DNA from: Bradyrhizobium daqingense
GTDB taxonomy: Bacteria; Pseudomonadota; Alphaproteobacteria; Rhizobiales; Xanthobacteraceae
Length of the DNA: 64,000 nucleotides
Reading direction: 5' to 3'
Assembly (NCBI RefSeq): GCF_021044685.1
Contig: NZ_CP088014.1
Location: 6,310,001-6,374,000 of the forward strand
Part shown: in pieces, positions 35,857 to 44,271 of the stretch
How positions within the stretch are numbered: position 1 is the first letter of the stretch
How the letters are laid out: the number at the start of each line of letters is the position of its first letter
Made by a program: the position numbers and the translations under genes
Notes under the pieces: generated by a model
Seen by the model: only the letters and a program-made list of their open reading frames with translations
Databases searched by the model: none
What the model was told of the DNA's origin: nothing

Positions 35857-36681
35857 ATGGCGCCACGTGACGGAACAAAAATACTTGCGGGCAAGGTCGC
35901 GCTGGTGACCGGCGCGGGGCGCGGGCTCGGCCGCGCCTTTGCCGAGAAGCTCGCCGCACTCGGCGCCGACGTCGCCATTCATGGCATGCGTGAGAACGGG
36001 CCCGCCGAATATGGCGAGGGCACGACGCTCACGGCGGTGGCCGCGGAGATGGCCCAGGAATTCGGCGGCCGCAGCCAGCGTGTGCTTGGCGATCTCACCC
36101 GAGGCAATGACATCGCGCGCGTGATTGCCGAGACCGAAGGCGTGCTCGGTCCGATCGACATTCTCGTGCACAATGCCGGCGGCGACATCGCAGCCGCCGG
36201 CGGCAAGCCCGATCCGAACGACGCGGTGAACATCAAGGAGGCCGATGTGCGCGCCGTGCTGGAGCGCAATCTGCTCTCGACCATCCTGACCTGCCAGGCG
36301 GTCGCCAAGGGCATGATGGAGCGGCGATCCGGCCGCATCGTTACGCTGGGCTCGGTCGCTGCCTTCAAGGGACGCACCCAGGGCTCGATCTATGCGGTGT
36401 CGAAGGCCGGCGTGACCCATTACACGCGATGCCTCGCCGACCAGCTCCGTCCCTACGACATCGCCGTCAACTGCATCGCGCCCGGCGATACCCGCACCGG
36501 CCGCTTCCTCGGCACGCGCGCGGTGGACCCGAACCGGATGGTCGAAAGCGGTACGCTCGACCGTATCGCGACCGTCGACGAGGTCGCGCGGGTCGTCGAG
36601 TTCTTTGCCGGCCCCATGGGCGCCTTCGTCTCCGGCCAGGTGCTGAGGATCGACGGCGGCGGGCAGTGTTGGCCGGGCTGA
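35857..36681 (+). CDS. SDR family oxidoreductase
   Basis: This 274-residue short-chain dehydrogenase shows the cofactor loop VTGAGRGLGRAFAE (about residues 16-29), NAGGDIAAAGG in place of the usual NNAG, the catalytic Ser in TLGSVAAFKGR, and a YAVSKAG Tyr-Lys pair. It ends GQVLRIDGGGQCWPG, typical of FabG-like members. The substrate is unknown. It is on the same strand as the truncated hydrolase, 105 bases downstream. Confidence 0.92.
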   Translation: MAPRDGTKILAGKVALVTGAGRGLGRAFAEKLAALGADVAIHGMRENGPAEYGEGTTLTAVAAEMAQEFGGRSQRVLGDLTRGNDIARVIAETEGVLGPIDILVHNAGGDIAAAGGKPDPNDAVNIKEADVRAVLERNLLSTILTCQAVAKGMMERRSGRIVTLGSVAAFKGRTQGSIYAVSKAGVTHYTRCLADQLRPYDIAVNCIAPGDTRTGRFLGTRAVDPNRMVESGTLDRIATVDEVARVVEFFAGPMGAFVSGQVLRIDGGGQCWPG

Positions 36682-36698
36682 AGCGCAGCGCAACGCGA

Positions 36699-36725
36699 AA
36701 AGAAAAGGGCCGCTGCGTGCGGCCC
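36699..36725 (-). terminator. Rho-independent terminator between convergent genes
   Basis: The stem GGGCCGC / GCGGCCC with a 5-base loop is followed on the minus strand by TTTTCTTTT, so it serves the DUF2778 gene. The plus-strand side has only TCTTAG and is weaker. Confidence 0.85.
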
Positions 36726-36751
36726 TCTTAGTTATCGCGAATTGGGCGAGA

Positions 36752-37933
36752 TCACTCCACCCGCTCCAGCACCGCGAGCTTGCGGATGCCCTTGTTGCGG
36801 TAGGCGTCGAGGAACGCGTAGTAGTCCTTGAACGACACGCAGCCGTTGGAATCCCCGTTCGGTCCGAGCATGTAGGTGTGGGCGAGCAGGCCGTCGCGGC
36901 CGTAAATCGCGCTTTCACCGCCGATCGGCGTCAGGCGCAGCGCCGGCACGCCGTGGAACAGCGCCTCACGCGGCTTCAGCGTGTAGATGTGGGGCGGTGT
37001 CACGCCGCGCATGCGTAGACGGCGGGAGTCCGGATCGTCGCGGTTGGAGCCGAGACCGGAATGCGCCTCGAGCCTGGTGCCGTCGGGCAGATACACCATC
37101 TTGGCCCTGATGTCGTAGACCGCGGTGTCGCGCTCATAAGGCGGCGCGCCGCCAAACATCGGGTTCTGCTCCTTGGGCGCGATGGCAGCGGTGATGCTGG
37201 CATCGGCCGAGGCATAGGCCAGGAGCCCGCCGGACGGCTCACGCTTGCCCCAGAGTTTTTCGACCATCGACTGGCGCGGAGCGGTGATCGACATCACCGC
37301 GGCCTTGGCGCGATCGGCAAACGACTTCGGCTTCGCTTCGGGCGCGGGCACGATCTGGGCTGGATCGGCCGAGGCCAGTTGCAACTGCGCATCCGGTGCG
37401 CGCTTGGCCTTGTCTGCGGCCTTGTCAGTCGACTTGTCAGCGATTTTGGCCGGCGCGGACGGTTTGAGCGCTTCGGCGACCTTCGCAATCACGCTCTGCT
37501 TCGGCGCCTCGCTGGCCGCGGCCACCTGGGTCGCGGGCGCGGCGCTGGCGGCGTTCGACGGCACGCCTTGGGTCGCAGCCGCGGCGAAGCGATCGTTGAA
37601 CATCTCGCGCGAGATCGGTGCGGCGACCTGCAACCGGTCCGGCAGGAGTGCGAAGGCTTCCTTGACCGCCTCACCCGCCTCGCGCAGCGCGACCCTGGGC
37701 GCGCGCTTGATGACCGGATCGTCGTAGCCGCTGTTGCCGACGGTCGGATAGACGCTGGCGCCGAAGACGTTGGAGTAAATGGTCCAGCCGGCGCCCATCA
37801 CGACGCAGCCGATCGCCGCGGCGCCGAGCCAATTGGTGGCGGTCATTGTTCGGGAGGATTTCCGCGAATAATTCTTGGAGAATTTCTTGGACTTCCGTGC
37901 CGCGTTACTCTGCGCAGCGATACTCGTACTCAT
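36752..37933 (-). CDS. DUF2778 domain protein with N-terminal membrane anchor and long linker
   Basis: This protein is about 393 residues. A basic, Ser/Lys-rich cytoplasmic start leads to one membrane segment (TNWLGAAAIGCVVMGAGW, about residues 32-50). A long Ala/Pro/Lys linker follows to about residue 250, and then a C-terminal DUF2778 domain. The domain has YDIRAKMVYLPDGTRLEAHSG and the L,D-transpeptidase-like HTYMLGPNGDSNGCVSF with a His and a Ser-x-Gly-Cys pair. The same fold is used by type VI effectors such as Tlde1 that act on peptidoglycan. Here the anchor and the lack of type VI genes suggest a resident envelope enzyme. I chose ATG 37933; an ATG at 38005 is possible. Confidence 0.8.
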   Translation of the reverse strand: MSTSIAAQSNAARKSKKFSKNYSRKSSRTMTATNWLGAAAIGCVVMGAGWTIYSNVFGASVYPTVGNSGYDDPVIKRAPRVALREAGEAVKEAFALLPDRLQVAAPISREMFNDRFAAAATQGVPSNAASAAPATQVAAASEAPKQSVIAKVAEALKPSAPAKIADKSTDKAADKAKRAPDAQLQLASADPAQIVPAPEAKPKSFADRAKAAVMSITAPRQSMVEKLWGKREPSGGLLAYASADASITAAIAPKEQNPMFGGAPPYERDTAVYDIRAKMVYLPDGTRLEAHSGLGSNRDDPDSRRLRMRGVTPPHIYTLKPREALFHGVPALRLTPIGGESAIYGRDGLLAHTYMLGPNGDSNGCVSFKDYYAFLDAYRNKGIRKLAVLERVE

Positions 37934-38520
37934 TCGCCTTGCGTCCAGGACGGTGTCACTCGGTCCCCCTTCAAAGTGCCGCTGGTCACGATCCGGGAAC
38001 AGCATCTCGCAGAGGGTCGGAGCGTCATTAAGGCGACTTTTAGTTAAATGCAGATTAAGTTCGGGCGGATATGGGGCAGCTCGTTAACGCTGTCTCATTT
38101 TGAGAAAAAAGCCCGCAGAATTACGGACTTAGTCGGATCTGTTAACTATAATTCTCGCGCGGATCGGCGCGTTCTGCGACCCCTCTCCACCGCATCTCCA
38201 AGGCCATCCAATCAAGTCGTTTTCGTGGTCTTTGATGCCCGCAGGATAGCGGGGAAGCGTTGCGCGGGGCTGGTGTGAGCGCTGTCCTCTCCAACCGCTG
38301 CGCTGCTGCCGGTGGAGCGGCCGAGTTCGTCCTACATCACAGATCCGGCGTCGAGCGGCACGCGGCACGGCGCCGTGATCGAAAGTTGAACGTGCCGGTC
38401 TGGAAATCGCCGCCACGAGAAAGTAGCTCCTACCTCGGCACTTCTCGGCAGCCTCTGCGTGTGATACGGTACCGTATCGCCCCGCCTTGAAATGTGCCGC
38501 GCACGCAAACGGAGGCTGGC
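37934..38520. other. Long intergenic region, no convincing gene
   Basis: This stretch of 587 bases lies between divergent genes. It has AT-richer patches (38034-38150) that could hold the promoters of the DUF2778 gene and of the FecR gene. Open frames inside it do not look coding. The one clear element is the palindrome at 38463-38478. Confidence 0.6.
38463..38478. promoter_or_regulatory. Perfect 16-bp palindrome, possible operator
   Basis: GATACGGTACCGTATC is a perfect inverted repeat 42 bases before the FecR-domain gene. It has the size and symmetry of a TetR-type operator, but no regulator gene is adjacent. Confidence 0.6.
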
Positions 38521-39045
38521 ATGAGAGGCTTTTCGCGCACCGGGCTTTTGACCGCAGCGTGGTCATTGTTGTTGATCGGACTAGCGTGTGCACAGCCCGC
38601 TGCCAATGCGGGCTGCACCGCCTCGCCGTCAGCCGCAGGCACGCAAGTCTGGCGCTGCAACAATGGCATTACGATTGTTACGGAAAACGGCGCCAGGTTT
38701 GAACTTAAAGACGCCAACCGCGACGGACATATAGACTCCGTGGAGTTGAGCAGCAAAGCTCTGCTCATCGAGGTGCCCAAGAAGCCCGGCGGCAATCCCT
38801 TCAAGGTGCTGACCCCGCGGGCGATCGCCGCCGTGCGCGGCACGAAATGGGCGGTCGACGTCGCTGACGTCAAGACCTCCGTGTTCGTCGCCGACGGCCG
38901 TGTCGGCGTGACCCGCAGGTCCCGTGGACGCGGTGTCGTGCTCGGACCGGGCGAAGGCGTCGACGTGGAGGCAACCGGCCCGTTGACCGTCAAGACATGG
39001 GGCCAGCCGCGCGTCGACGCGCTCATGGCGAGGCTCGGACAATAA
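38521..39045 (+). CDS. FecR-domain exported protein
   Basis: This 174-residue protein has a signal peptide (about residues 1-30, ending SLLLIGLACAQPAANA) and a FecR-type beta domain. Seen are EVPKKPGGNPFKVLTPRAIA, VRGTKWAVDV, TSVFVADGRVGVTRR and VLGPGEGVDVEATG. These are hallmarks of the FecR repeat that senses or relays envelope signals. The ATG at 38521 has a GGAGG ribosome site. It is paired with the CHASE2-cyclase gene 91 bases downstream; FecR and CHASE2-cyclase genes are often neighbours and may form one signalling unit. Confidence 0.88.
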   Translation: MRGFSRTGLLTAAWSLLLIGLACAQPAANAGCTASPSAAGTQVWRCNNGITIVTENGARFELKDANRDGHIDSVELSSKALLIEVPKKPGGNPFKVLTPRAIAAVRGTKWAVDVADVKTSVFVADGRVGVTRRSRGRGVVLGPGEGVDVEATGPLTVKTWGQPRVDALMARLGQ

Positions 39046-39068
39046 GGCTTGGATAATAAGGCTTGGAC
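39041..39068 (+). repeat. 14-bp tandem duplication across the FecR stop codon
   Basis: AATAAGGCTTGGAT is directly followed by AATAAGGCTTGGAC. The first copy includes the TAA stop of the FecR gene. It is probably a replication-slippage product with no coding effect. Confidence 0.85.
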
Positions 39069-39136
39069 AATTGGGCCGTGTCCAACAAGGCCCGGTCTAA
39101 CGAGATTTGGACGACAGAGGATTGCAACACGACCAT

Positions 39137-41026
39137 ATGCGTAGCCGACGCGTTCAGCTCCTGGTGGCACTCCTTCTCACCGCGCTGTGGGCCGCGGGCA
39201 TCTATGCTGCGCATGCCAACGGTCATCTGCGCTTTCTCGACCGTCTCGAAGCGACGCTGACGGATTGGCGGACCCAGATCCGGGGCGTGCAGCATCCGCC
39301 CGATCTCGTCACCATCGTCGCGATCGACGACACCGTGGTGAAGCGCGGCGGCAGCTATCCGCTGCCGCGCGCCGATCTTGCGCGCGTGGTCGACACCATC
39401 GTGCAATTCAAGCCGAAGGTCGTCGCGATCGATCTGCTGCTGGTCGACCGCAGCGCAGCGATCGGAGATGCGACGCTGGCCAACACGCTCGCCACCGGGC
39501 CCATGGTGCTCGCCGCCGCGGCGATCTTCCCGTCTGCCAGCGAGACCGTGGAGCCGAGCAGCGACGGGCCCCTTGCCGCGCTGCCCCAGGCCGAGCGCTT
39601 CCTGCTGCCGCTGCCGTCATTCGCCGACCATGCCGAGGTCGGCGTCGTCAACGTCGCGACGGGACAGTCGGGCTCGCCGCTCGCGGTGCCGATGCTGTTC
39701 CGCACCCGTGACAAGGTCGAGCTGTCATTCCCGTTGCGCGTCGCAGCGCGCGCGCTCGACCAACCGCTGACGGTGGCCCCCGATCATCTCATGCTCGGCG
39801 ACCGCACCGTGCCGACCGACCGCGACTTCGCGCTGCCGATCACCTATTACGGCCCGCGCCGCACCATCCGCACCGTCAGCGCGCAGAGCATCTTCGACGG
39901 CACGCTCAGCCGCGCCGCGATCGAGGACCGGATTGTCGTGATCGGCGCCGCGGTCGCCGGTGGCGGCGACTTCTACCCGACGCCGTTCGATTCCCTGATG
40001 CCCGGCGTCGAGGTGATCTCGACCGCGATCACCCATCTCGTCGCCGGCGACGGCATCCTGCGCGATCGCAGGGTCCGTATCGCCGACGCATTTGCCGCGA
40101 TCCTGTTGCCGATGCTGCTGGTCGGCCTGCTCGCCTGGCGGCGCAGCGCGCTCGGCATAATGGCGGCGGCTGCGGTGATGATCGCCTGGGCCGGGCTCAA
40201 CGGATTCGCATTCACGCATGGCGTCTGGCTGAACGCTGCGACGACGCTTGCAGCGACGGTGCCGCCGGTCGCGATCTTCGCCAGCGCGCAGTTGTGGGCG
40301 GGAGGCCGCCGCGCGCAATATCTCGCCGCGAAGAGCAGGTCGCTGGCGCGCTTGCAGGCACCGGCGGTGCAGGAATGGCTGGCGCGGGATCCTCATTTTC
40401 TGTCCAAGCCCGTTCGCCAAAACGCCGCCGTCGTCTTCATCGATCTCTCCGGCTTCACGGCGCTGAGCGAACGGATCGATCCGGATGCGCTCCAGGAGAT
40501 CCTGAAGGCGTTTCACGCGCAGATCGACAAGACCGCAGTCGATTGCGGCGGCATGATCACCGGCTTCCTCGGCGACGGCGCCATGATCCTGTTCGGCCTG
40601 CCTCGCACCATGCCCGACGACGCGGCGCGCGCGCTGACATGTGCGATCGAGCTGCATCGCGGCGTCGAGCGCTGGATCGCCTCGCTGCCGCCGGCCATCG
40701 GCGATCAGCTCGGATTCAAGATCGGCGCACATTGCGGCGAGATCGTCGCCTCCCGCCTCGGCGAGAGCCACCAGCACATCACGGCGACGGGCGATACCGT
40801 CAATGTCGCCAGCCGGCTGATGGAGGTCGCCGCGCGGAACGACGCGCGGCTCGCACTGAGCAATACGCTGCTGGATGCCGCCGATTTCCACGGCGCGCCC
40901 GACGGCGTCCTGACGGGGCCCCTCCTCACCCAGGTCCGCGGCCGCTCCGGCGTCGTGACCGTCTGGTTCTGGCGGGACCGGGATGGGCCAGTGCAAGATC
41001 ACACCAAGGCAGAAGCGGTCGACTGA
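39137..41026 (+). CDS. CHASE2-domain adenylate/guanylate cyclase
   Basis: This 629-residue membrane protein has one N-terminal span (QLLVALLLTALWAAGIYAAH), a periplasmic CHASE2 sensor to about residue 310 (LVTIVAIDDTVVKRGG, FKPKVVAIDLLL, PGVEVISTAITHLVAGD), two or three further spans, and a class III nucleotide cyclase domain from about residue 425. Metal-binding Asp residues are in VFIDLSGFTALSER and GFLGDGAMILFG. The later motif is HITATGDTVNVASRL, in which the Lys that usually selects adenine is not in its standard place. It probably makes cAMP in response to an external signal, with FecR as partner. Confidence 0.9.
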   Translation: MRSRRVQLLVALLLTALWAAGIYAAHANGHLRFLDRLEATLTDWRTQIRGVQHPPDLVTIVAIDDTVVKRGGSYPLPRADLARVVDTIVQFKPKVVAIDLLLVDRSAAIGDATLANTLATGPMVLAAAAIFPSASETVEPSSDGPLAALPQAERFLLPLPSFADHAEVGVVNVATGQSGSPLAVPMLFRTRDKVELSFPLRVAARALDQPLTVAPDHLMLGDRTVPTDRDFALPITYYGPRRTIRTVSAQSIFDGTLSRAAIEDRIVVIGAAVAGGGDFYPTPFDSLMPGVEVISTAITHLVAGDGILRDRRVRIADAFAAILLPMLLVGLLAWRRSALGIMAAAAVMIAWAGLNGFAFTHGVWLNAATTLAATVPPVAIFASAQLWAGGRRAQYLAAKSRSLARLQAPAVQEWLARDPHFLSKPVRQNAAVVFIDLSGFTALSERIDPDALQEILKAFHAQIDKTAVDCGGMITGFLGDGAMILFGLPRTMPDDAARALTCAIELHRGVERWIASLPPAIGDQLGFKIGAHCGEIVASRLGESHQHITATGDTVNVASRLMEVAARNDARLALSNTLLDAADFHGAPDGVLTGPLLTQVRGRSGVVTVWFWRDRDGPVQDHTKAEAVD

Positions 41027-41030
41027 GGCC

Positions 41031-42533
41031 TTACCTCGCCTCCGGCGGCGGCGAGCGGTCGAGCACGTCGCCCTTGGCGCCTTCGAGCAGATCGATGCCG
41101 TAGGTCTCGACCACGAGCGGGCCGCGCTTGCGCTGCAATTGCGCGACCTGCGTCACCTGCGCGAAGAGACCGGTGAGAGCGGGATGCCCCTCTGCGCGCA
41201 GCTCGTCGACATAGAGCAGCTTGCCGGCGAGCAGCTTGGGATCGGGCTCGGGCATGTTGACCCAGCGGATGCGCTGGGTCTGCTGCACGACGCAGGTGGC
41301 GCGCGGCAGATAGAAGGCGAGCCAACCCGTGGTGCCGTAATCCTGTGCGAGCACACAGGTCGCGCCACTGCGCGCGCGGACCGCTTCGATCTCAGCCGCA
41401 AGCTCGCGCCAGCCGACGCCGACGCTGCGCACGGTGGCATCGCGGCGATAGCCGGACAGCCAGCCGGTATTGGCCTGCACGATCAGCGCGGCAAACAACA
41501 CGATGCCCACCGGCGCTGCCCAGCGCAGGCAGAAATCGGCCAGGCGCCGCTGGCGTGGCCGCCACTGCACGAGGTTCGCGGCGGCCGCTGCGGCAACCAC
41601 GAAAGGCGGATAGACCGGCGCAAACCAGTTGGCCTCGACGCGCGCATGCAGCGAATGCCAGACGAAATAGGCGACGATGGTCCAGAACATCGTCTCGATC
41701 AGCACGCGCGAGGCTAGCGCGCCGGCCCGGTGCCACGTCAGCGCATGCAGCCCCATCGCGCCCAAGACGAAGACGAGCGGGGTCGCAAACGCGATTTGGG
41801 TCGGAACCAGCTCGGCGATGAAGACGGGGCGGAAGTCCTCGATCTTGGCGCGGCCGAGCTGTTTTGCGAACGAGACCCATTGATGATCTGCATTCCAGAG
41901 GATCACCGGCGAGAACAGCGCCAACGCAACGAGACCGCCGAGATAAGGCCAGGGCGAGAGGAACCAGCGCCGTACCTTCGGCACGACCGCGAGCCAGATC
42001 AGGATCGCCAGCCCGAAGAACATCGCAGTGTATTTCGACAGCAGCGCCGCACCGACGGCTGCGCCGACTGCAAGCCACCAGAGCCCGCGTCCGGTCTCCA
42101 GCACCTTCGCAAGGAAGAACAGCACGAAGCTGGAGGCAACCAGCAGCGGCGCATCGGGCGTCACGATCAGCGTGCCGACCGACGCCATCATGGTCACGTT
42201 GAGCAAAATGGCGCTGGTGGCAGCGATCCGCACCCCGCCGAACAGGATCGCGGCGGAGCGATAGACCGCATAGGTCATCGGCAGCGCCAGCAGGATCGAG
42301 ACGAGGCGAACGCCGAGCTCTGTGTCGCCGGCAATCATGGTGCCGGCGCGGATCACATAAGCCACCATCGGCGGGTGATCGTAGTAACCGCCCGCCAGGT
42401 TCTTCGACCACATCCAGTAATAGGCTTCGTCGAAGGTGATCGGCGTGAACGCGGCCGCGACCAGCCGCAGCAGCACCAGCGCGAGGATCACCAGCACGGT
42501 GTTGCGGACGATCCGCGCGTCAGCTCCGCCCAT
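41031..42533 (-). CDS. ArnT-like glycosyltransferase family 39 membrane protein
   Basis: This 500-residue polytopic protein has about twelve spans. The N-terminal loop has ITFDEAYYWMWSKNLAGGYY followed by DHPPMVAYVIR, the DE and HPP signatures of polyprenyl-phosphate sugar transferases. It lies 6 bases after the stop of the GT2/GtrA gene on the same strand, so the pair is an operon. The GT2 protein likely makes the lipid-linked sugar and this protein transfers it in the periplasm. The acceptor is unknown. Confidence 0.9.
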   Translation of the reverse strand: MGGADARIVRNTVLVILALVLLRLVAAAFTPITFDEAYYWMWSKNLAGGYYDHPPMVAYVIRAGTMIAGDTELGVRLVSILLALPMTYAVYRSAAILFGGVRIAATSAILLNVTMMASVGTLIVTPDAPLLVASSFVLFFLAKVLETGRGLWWLAVGAAVGAALLSKYTAMFFGLAILIWLAVVPKVRRWFLSPWPYLGGLVALALFSPVILWNADHQWVSFAKQLGRAKIEDFRPVFIAELVPTQIAFATPLVFVLGAMGLHALTWHRAGALASRVLIETMFWTIVAYFVWHSLHARVEANWFAPVYPPFVVAAAAAANLVQWRPRQRRLADFCLRWAAPVGIVLFAALIVQANTGWLSGYRRDATVRSVGVGWRELAAEIEAVRARSGATCVLAQDYGTTGWLAFYLPRATCVVQQTQRIRWVNMPEPDPKLLAGKLLYVDELRAEGHPALTGLFAQVTQVAQLQRKRGPLVVETYGIDLLEGAKGDVLDRSPPPEAR

Positions 42534-42539
42534 ATCGCG

Positions 42540-43685
42540 CTATTTCTTGCGCCAGACGAACAGTCCGGACATCGCGTAGTTCCAAACCACGCCCATCAGC
42601 GCGCCGGCCATGCCGGCCAGCCACCAGATCGGCTCCTGGTCGTAGACCGAGAAGGCGACGCCGACATTGGCGAGCAGGCCGACGCTGCACACGATGTAGA
42701 AGGCGATCAGGCCACGCAGCAGCGCGAAGCCCTTCAGCCGCTGGTCGCGATAGGTCAGGAAGTTGTTGAGGATGAAATTGCTGGTCATGGCCACGATGGC
42801 GCCGGCGGCCTGCGCTTCCGCGAACGGCGCCTTGAACAGCTGAAGGGCGATGAACAGCGTGGCCAGATGCACCACGAGGCCGATGCCGCCGACCATCGCG
42901 AACAGGATGAATCGCAGGGAGACAACGTCGTTGGAGAGCTTGGCCAGCACGAGGCCGAGGAAATCGAGCGCGACCATGGAGTCGAGCTTGCTCTCGCCAT
43001 GCTGGCGGGCGCCGAACGTGTAGGGTATCTCGACCGCCCGCAAGCTGCCGTGCGCGGAGGCGACGACGTCGAGCAGGATCTTGAAGCCGTGCACGGACAG
43101 CTTCGGCGCGAGCTCTTCGAAACGATCGCGGCGGATCATGAAGAAGCCGCTCATGGGATCGGCGATCTCGACCCGCAGCATCTTCCTTGCGAACTCGGTT
43201 GCGAGCGCGCTGGCGCCGGCGCGCTGCTTGTTGAAGCCTTCGCTCTTGTAGCCCTCGATATAGCGGCTGCCGACCACGAGGTCAGCCTGGTCGCTCGCGA
43301 GCAGCAACAGCATCTTCGGCAGTTGCGTCTCGTCGTGCTGGAGGTCGGCGTCGATCACGGCGACATAGGGCGCGCTCGAGGCGAGGATGCCCTCGATGCA
43401 GGCCCCCGAAAGGCCGCGGCGGCCGATGCGGCGGACGCAGCGCACGCGGCTGTCGCGCTGCGACAGCGTGCGCACGACGTCCCAGGTGCCGTCGGGCGAA
43501 TTGTCGTCGACGAATACGACTTCCCAGGCGATGTTGGCGAGCGTCGCCTCCAGCCGCCGGTACAACACCATGACGTTGTCGCGCTCGTTGAAAGTCGGGA
43601 CGATGACCGACAGTTCCGGCCCCTCTTGAGCCTGATTTTGGGCCTGCTGCGGGTTGTCGGCGCCCGGTCTGATCGCTTCATTCAT
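42540..43685 (-). CDS. Dolichol-phosphate-mannose-synthase-like GT2 fused to GtrA domain
   Basis: This 381-residue protein has a GT2 domain (about residues 25-245) with SVIVPTFNERDNV, VVFVDDNSPDGTWDVV, DADLQHDETQLPKML and GSRYIEGYKSEGF. It is followed by a GtrA-like membrane domain of four spans (about 260-380). It should attach a hexose to polyprenyl phosphate on the cytoplasmic side and may flip the product. The ATG at 43685 is chosen because the upstream extension is not family-like. It is followed by the GT39 gene in the same operon. Confidence 0.92.
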   Translation of the reverse strand: MNEAIRPGADNPQQAQNQAQEGPELSVIVPTFNERDNVMVLYRRLEATLANIAWEVVFVDDNSPDGTWDVVRTLSQRDSRVRCVRRIGRRGLSGACIEGILASSAPYVAVIDADLQHDETQLPKMLLLLASDQADLVVGSRYIEGYKSEGFNKQRAGASALATEFARKMLRVEIADPMSGFFMIRRDRFEELAPKLSVHGFKILLDVVASAHGSLRAVEIPYTFGARQHGESKLDSMVALDFLGLVLAKLSNDVVSLRFILFAMVGGIGLVVHLATLFIALQLFKAPFAEAQAAGAIVAMTSNFILNNFLTYRDQRLKGFALLRGLIAFYIVCSVGLLANVGVAFSVYDQEPIWWLAGMAGALMGVVWNYAMSGLFVWRKK

Positions 43686-43927
43686 GACGGCAGCGTATAT
43701 CCGCCGCGTCCTGCGCTGCCAAGCCGGGGTTTCTGTGGGGAATGGCCAAAGCAGGCCCCAAAATGCCAACGACCCCGGAACGGCGGGCCGCGCGTACATC
43801 CGGCACAAGCCCAAGCTATTCCAAGGTCGTCCCAGCGCCGGAGTTTTCGCTCAACGTCGCCGTTAGAACCTAGATAGGAACGACGAATCCGCTCCGCAAG
43901 GGGACCCAGAACCCGATTTTTCCAGCC

Positions 43928-44131
43928 TTATTGGTTGGGGACTTCCCGGATCACCGGCCCTCGCGGCGCTGGCGCGACCGGTGCGGCGGGCGCCGCCGCA
44001 GGGGCTGGCTCGACCTTCGCCGGCTTGGGCGGCTTTCCGTACTGTCCGATCGGACCGAACACGACGGCGACCGCCAACACGATCGCCGCGGCGATCGCGC
44101 CCAGAATGCCCCCCACCGACTCAGACGACAT
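43928..44131 (-). CDS. Small single-span membrane protein with Ala/Pro tail
   Basis: This 67-residue protein has one N-terminal hydrophobic span (GILGAIAAAIVLAVAVVFGP). An Ala/Pro/Val-rich tail (KVEPAPAAAPAAPVAPAPR) follows. I do not recognise it. Codon use fits a real small gene, and similar short anchored proteins are common in this group. It stands alone on the minus strand. Confidence 0.6.
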   Translation of the reverse strand: MSSESVGGILGAIAAAIVLAVAVVFGPIGQYGKPPKPAKVEPAPAAAPAAPVAPAPRGPVIREVPNQ

Positions 44132-44214
44132 CGACCCATCCCTGTTCCAGATGCGCCCAGTGATACCATGGATGAGCGCGCAGCCGGAAGGGCCGGGGGC
44201 GAATGACGAATGGT

Positions 44215-44258
44215 GAGTAGCGAATAGAAGGCAGATTTTCTGGCTCTATTCGCTACTC
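44215..44258. repeat. 14-bp perfect inverted repeat
   Basis: GAGTAGCGAATAGA and TCTATTCGCTACTC are separated by 16 bases. It lies just past the stop of the minus-strand gene at 44272 and could act as a terminator, although no run of Ts follows. Confidence 0.75.
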
Positions 44259-44271
44259 GCTTCCCCATTCC

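Noticed and set aside
35128..36918. Long minus-strand open frame of 596 residues over the hydrolase and SDR genes
   Set aside because: It overlaps recognisable plus-strand proteins and has no family sequence; the LysR tail lies in a different frame.
38150..38300. Possible tRNA or small RNA in the CCCTCTCC...GGAGAG stretch
   Set aside because: No cloverleaf with a T-loop GTTCGA or a CCA end can be formed on either strand.
38129..38593. 154-residue minus-strand open frame in the long intergenic region
   Set aside because: It overlaps the FecR signal-peptide coding sequence and has no protein-like hydrophobic pattern or homology I can see.
41730..43877. 715-residue plus-strand open frame opposite the glycosyltransferases
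   Set aside because: It is the high-GC antisense shadow of two clear minus-strand genes, with no domains and an Arg/Glu/His-rich composition.
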